From Lumnitzera littorea (Eukaryota > Streptophyta > Magnoliopsida > Myrtales > Combretaceae): DNA of 64,000 nucleotides. This document shows positions 60,411 through 64,000 of the stretch, piece after piece. The stretch covers positions 47,234,024 to 47,298,023 of the forward strand of contig JAMXBB010000010.1 of NCBI GenBank assembly GCA_024138015.1, written 5' to 3'. The position numbers were made by a program, and so were the translations under genes. The notes beneath the pieces are model-generated. The model saw nothing but the letters and a program-made list of their open reading frames with translations. It ran no database searches and had not been told where the DNA came from. The stretch's first letter is position 1. Each line of letters starts with the position of its first letter.

Positions 60411-60935
60411 GTTTTCCCCAGCTATAGAAATCATTATGTTCCTAACTAATTGATCTAATGCATTAATTTCTTAAATATTTTTAACAACAAACTCATGCAC
60501 TAGATTTGTTACTATATTACCATTAGACTTTTCCACAAATTGAACCAAATCATGGGAATTTTCTTTGTCACTATTTTGCTAATCAATTTGTAATTTAGAC
60601 ATGAGAAAATGACGAAAAATCCACATCTAATTATTGTTTCCCTGGATTGATCCAATTTCCTCTTTATTTTTGAAAATATTACGTTAGAATTTTGATATTG
60701 TTGCTCATTTCATGTAACATGGCATCCATTCTATCAAATCTTACACCTCTACTATCGACAAATGTATCCTTTGAATATTCTAATACATCTAATCTAGCAC
60801 CATTCTTTTTATTTTCTTTATCTACTAAATGAGACTTATTGTATTATTGAATTTGAGTCATGTTGAGGTTACTCAAATCTTTAATTCAATCTTGCAAAAA
60901 CTAGTCTTCAAGATCAATGAGAGCACCAATGATAA
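60411..60935 (-). other. Leader and gag start of the interrupted old retroelement
   Basis: Directly inside the LTR at 60936 the minus strand reads TTGGTGCTCTCATTGATC, in primer-binding-site position. Downstream a broken gag-like leader includes ARLDVLEYSKDTFVDSRG. The element continues at 54081 on the other side of the second gypsy insertion. Confidence 0.5.
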
Positions 60936-61475
60936 GCCATCTTAGGAGGCTTAGCCCACAAAAAATAAAAAACCTTTCTAACGTAACATATCTAAGAATT
61001 TGGATCCTTCTCACTTCTGTTCTTCACAATATCCATGTATGACTCTCTCTCTCTCTCTTACTTTTTTATCTTCTCAAGCACAAAGTATTAGGATTTCATT
61101 GTTATTGAATGAATCCCAAAAAAAAAAAAACTATTTTTATGTACTTTTTCGATTCCTTATGAATTGATCTATCAATCAATGTGGCTAATGTGTATTATGT
61201 GTGTTTTAATTGCAAGGTACAAAGATTTGAAAGTAGAATTGATGGGTGATGCTAAAAGAAAAAGAAAGATGATTTCTGGATTTCGAGACACCAGAAGGAC
61301 TTCACAAAAGCAAGAAGCTTTTCTTAGAAAAGGGTTTAATGATCCCTCTGATCTTGTTATTCTCCATTATACTTTATACAATATGGTTAGGATTACTGAT
61401 TACAGCTGTAAACAACTGCTTTTTAACTACTTGCAACTACCTACTTATTTTATTACAATACGTTTAGTCATAATA
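60936..61475 (-). repeat. 5' LTR of the old retroelement
   Basis: Plus-strand TGATAAGCC at 60936; complement start TATTATGACTAAACG at 61475. Its first 80 bases match 53196-53113. Includes a (CT)n run at 61039-61058 and a 13-base A run near 61119. Confidence 0.55.
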
Positions 61476-61815
61476 GGTTGATGGTATTTAATCAGGTAGT
61501 AAATAAATCAAAAGTGGAATAAACAAGACGACAATTAAAAAGAGAATCCTTTAATACCTTAGTGATAAGAGGTGAAGGCATATGAATTAAGGAGAACTTA
61601 TGGAACCATGAATATGATAAAAGTCATTGTAAATTGATAAACCGAGAAGTAGTAGGAAGGTAATACAAGTTAGATAGAAGAAACTTGTAGTACAGTCAAA
61701 AAGGTATAAGCAACTTAGTAGATTGGATTAGAATCTAAATGGACGATTGAAAGAATGAATATTTTCATATAGGTAATTGAAAAAAAGTCATGAATGCTCA
61801 AGCCAGGGGGAGGAA
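61476..61815 (+). other. Retroelement internal tail with polypurine tract
   Basis: Ends CCAGGGGGAGGAA at 61803-61815, directly before an LTR-type start. No coding domain could be read upstream. Confidence 0.4.
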
Positions 61816-62962
61816 TGTCACATCCCGGCTTAGCACGGGATGCACCATCACATAGAAATACCTGTTGAAAACTTATCTTAACTTACTCATTCATCAAAAG
61901 ATAACTTTGTTCATATGATAAAGGGGTTGTTACATTAAAGTTCAGCTAGATATTCAGTTACAACTTATGTATACAACATAATATTTATATCAAAACATGA
62001 ATCAGCTTTGTCTTTCATCATCTTCACAATAGTATGATTCCCAACTTAATATAATTTTCATACAAAAGTCATCAATTCCGACTCACACTTTCAGTATACA
62101 TTCCCCCCTAATGTTGGGCCCTTCACAATGATGTTAACCTAAGGATAAAACATTATCCCCTCAGCTATTGAAGCTGAATAAGAGTGGATAACAAACAATA
62201 CAATATAGACAATATCACATATGACTACCGAAACATTTCAATCATATTTCATAGGTTCAACTTTACATATACATTCGCCCAACCTAACATTTATTGTTAG
62301 CAATGCAGTATGTTATGCTCATGTACATAGCACGCATCGATACTGATATCCTACACCCTTCCAATCTTCTTTCAGTTAGTCGATATAGCCGGGCATCTAA
62401 ATACAACATCCAAGAACCTATGGGCAACAAGGAGTTACCGATATCAAAAAGGGAAACAATGCCAAATTAGACCATACACTGCAGTCTACCAAATTTAACA
62501 ATCAAAATAGTCACAATGTTCAAGCAATGTAATCTATATACTTCCAAAAACTGAGTTCATAGAGCCATGATTTTTCTATGATCACTTAGAAGCCTTATTT
62601 TGAAAATTTTGACTTGTAAGTCCCTTTTATGACATGCCATGCCATGATATGCAATAACAACTTAAGAACATCAATCAGCACAATCAATCTTTAAGTTTTA
62701 TTCAACCTAGTTATTTGATTCTAGTCTTTGAACTCTCCCTAGCGAAAATCTAGCATCTCACTTAAGGTTCACTTAGGTGAACACCCAAAAGATTGAGTTA
62801 ACAATCACTCAACTTCCCTAGTTAGCACAATCATTCATAAGTACAAATCAAACAAAATAAGAAGCAACTTAAGAGAGTAAAGGGTAAATGAGGAAGAGAT
62901 ACCTAGAATTTTCATAACGTTGATAAACTTTTAAGGATAAAAGTTCTTTTAGAGGGGTGGAA
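61816..62962 (+). repeat. LTR-like sequence starting TGTCACATCCCGGC
   Basis: Begins right after a polypurine tract. Positions 61821-61827 and 61836-61842 form a CATCCCG/CGGGATG hairpin. The 'CATCCCGG...CGGGATGCACCA' start recurs in plant gypsy LTRs. A second purine run AGAGGGGTGGAA closes it at 62951-62962. Confidence 0.5.
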
Positions 62963-64000
62963 TGTAACAACAGGGATTTTAATTATTTAAAAATAATCTT
63001 TTATATTTGAAATTCGTATTTCTTTTAAAAAGATTTAAGTTTTATTCCTTTCTAAAAAGATTTATGTTATTATTTTAAAAATAATGGCACTTTTGTAATT
63101 AGTAATGCTAAAAACCCTTACCGTATATATTTTGTAAAACTTACGCTGGCCACTTTCTCTTTCTTTTCTCCCTCCTCTTAAACTTACGTTTTTCTTTTTC
63201 CTTTTTCCCAACTGGTGGTTTCCCTTTTTCTTCTTAACATAATTCCTCTTTTCTTCACTTCTTAACATGTTTAGAACAAAACACTAAAGTAAGTTATTTT
63301 ATTTAGATCTTTTCGTATTTATTTCCATTATTTTGTCATATGCTCTCGTTGTGGTTTTGGTAAACAACCTTGCAATTGAGGAAGTTATGATCAAAAGAAG
63401 AAAAGGCAAGAACTTTTGGTGCATCGTGTTGTGTCTTTCGTGTTTCTCAAGTAAGTTTACATTGTATTCTTGTTTTCTTTGGAAGTTCTTTTTTTTTTTT
63501 TATTGGTTGGGTTACTGCTTCTTTTTAAAGGGGAAGGGAAATCAGATGTTAGAGTAGGTTATTTGATGTTTTTTATATTTAGGAGCATGTCTTTGAAAAT
63601 GTGGTAATGAAATAAGAGAAGAAGAAGAATGGGTGAGTTTGCTATACAAGTTAAATTCAGTGACAAAATTTCTTAGCTAGATTAGTTAAGGGATGCAAAA
63701 ATTCCATGAATTTTTATAGAACAGCTCAAAAAATAGCTTAAGTAGTCAATGAGAGAGTGTTGTAAAAGGTTAAATTAAGTAAAGCTTAGTCAAAAGTTGA
63801 TTCCTAGGAAGTGATCGAAAAATTCATGTCTTGCATTCTTAACCAATTAACTAATTGTTTCTCTCTAAGTAATTTATGAAATTCATTTATGAATGATATT
63901 TCAATGACATAAAGTTTAGTAATTTCTTATACAATTATATAGTTGAGTAAGGTTTTGACATGCGTACATGTAATGTATGTTTATCAAGTAATTTCTTGTA
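62963..64000 (+). repeat. Long LTR, family D copy 4 (runs off right edge)
   Basis: Starts TGTAACAACAGGG after a polypurine-like AGAGGGGTGGAA. Matches 26705-27495 and then 45405-45650, which is what links those two separated pieces. Confidence 0.6.

Noticed and set aside
61164..61481. 105-codon plus-strand open frame
   Set aside because: Lies inside an LTR whose element reads on the minus strand; no domain and an unlikely composition.

Overview
The window is nuclear DNA of a flowering plant, probably a dicot. It is AT-rich, has one gene with canonical plant exon and intron structure, and the rest is nested transposable elements (Ty3/gypsy chromoviruses, very long LTRs, an L1-type LINE, a Mutator-like element). 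I saw no bacterial, organellar, rRNA, tRNA or CRISPR feature. I could not fix the species from sequence alone.

Region 1-3.3 kb: the end of a long minus-strand LTR (family A) and unassigned AT-rich DNA. Region 3.3-20.5 kb: the only intact gene, a plus-strand AAA+ clamp-loader protein related to replication factor C subunit 3 (RFC3) with a long basic Ser-rich N-terminal extension. I resolved 11 exons that join in frame from 3779 to 19724 (776 aa). Two introns appear to use GC donors. Intron 7 (5.3 kb) holds decayed LINE pieces. Intron 10 (6.3 kb) holds a complete but dead antisense Ty3/gypsy chromovirus with two LTRs and a near-perfect 5-bp target duplication.

Region 20.5-26.3 kb: unassigned AT-rich DNA, then a Mutator-like element (about 23.03-26.27 kb) with terminal inverted repeats near half a kilobase. 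It carries a broken plant mobile domain gene and, convergently, the N-terminal part of a MuDR-type transposase. Region 26.7-53.1 kb: a nest of LTRs several kb long with almost no coding sequence. Four copies of one 3.4-3.8 kb family (B) are inserted into or against one another in both orientations, with target duplications still visible. They sit between pieces of two other LTR families (A and D).

Region 53.1-61.5 kb: an old minus-strand retroelement with a primer-binding site, interrupted by a second decayed Ty3/gypsy element (54.08-60.41 kb). Region 61.5-64 kb: two LTR starts, each preceded by a polypurine tract; the second is another family D copy that runs off the window.

The host gene is the only likely protein producer. 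All transposon reading frames carry stops or frameshifts. I found no evidence for a wholly new coding system. The most unusual signals are the self-nested LTR block, the palindromic modules in the Mutator-like TIRs, the repeated Tyr/Asp-rich short frame inside family D LTRs, and the paired GC-AG introns.
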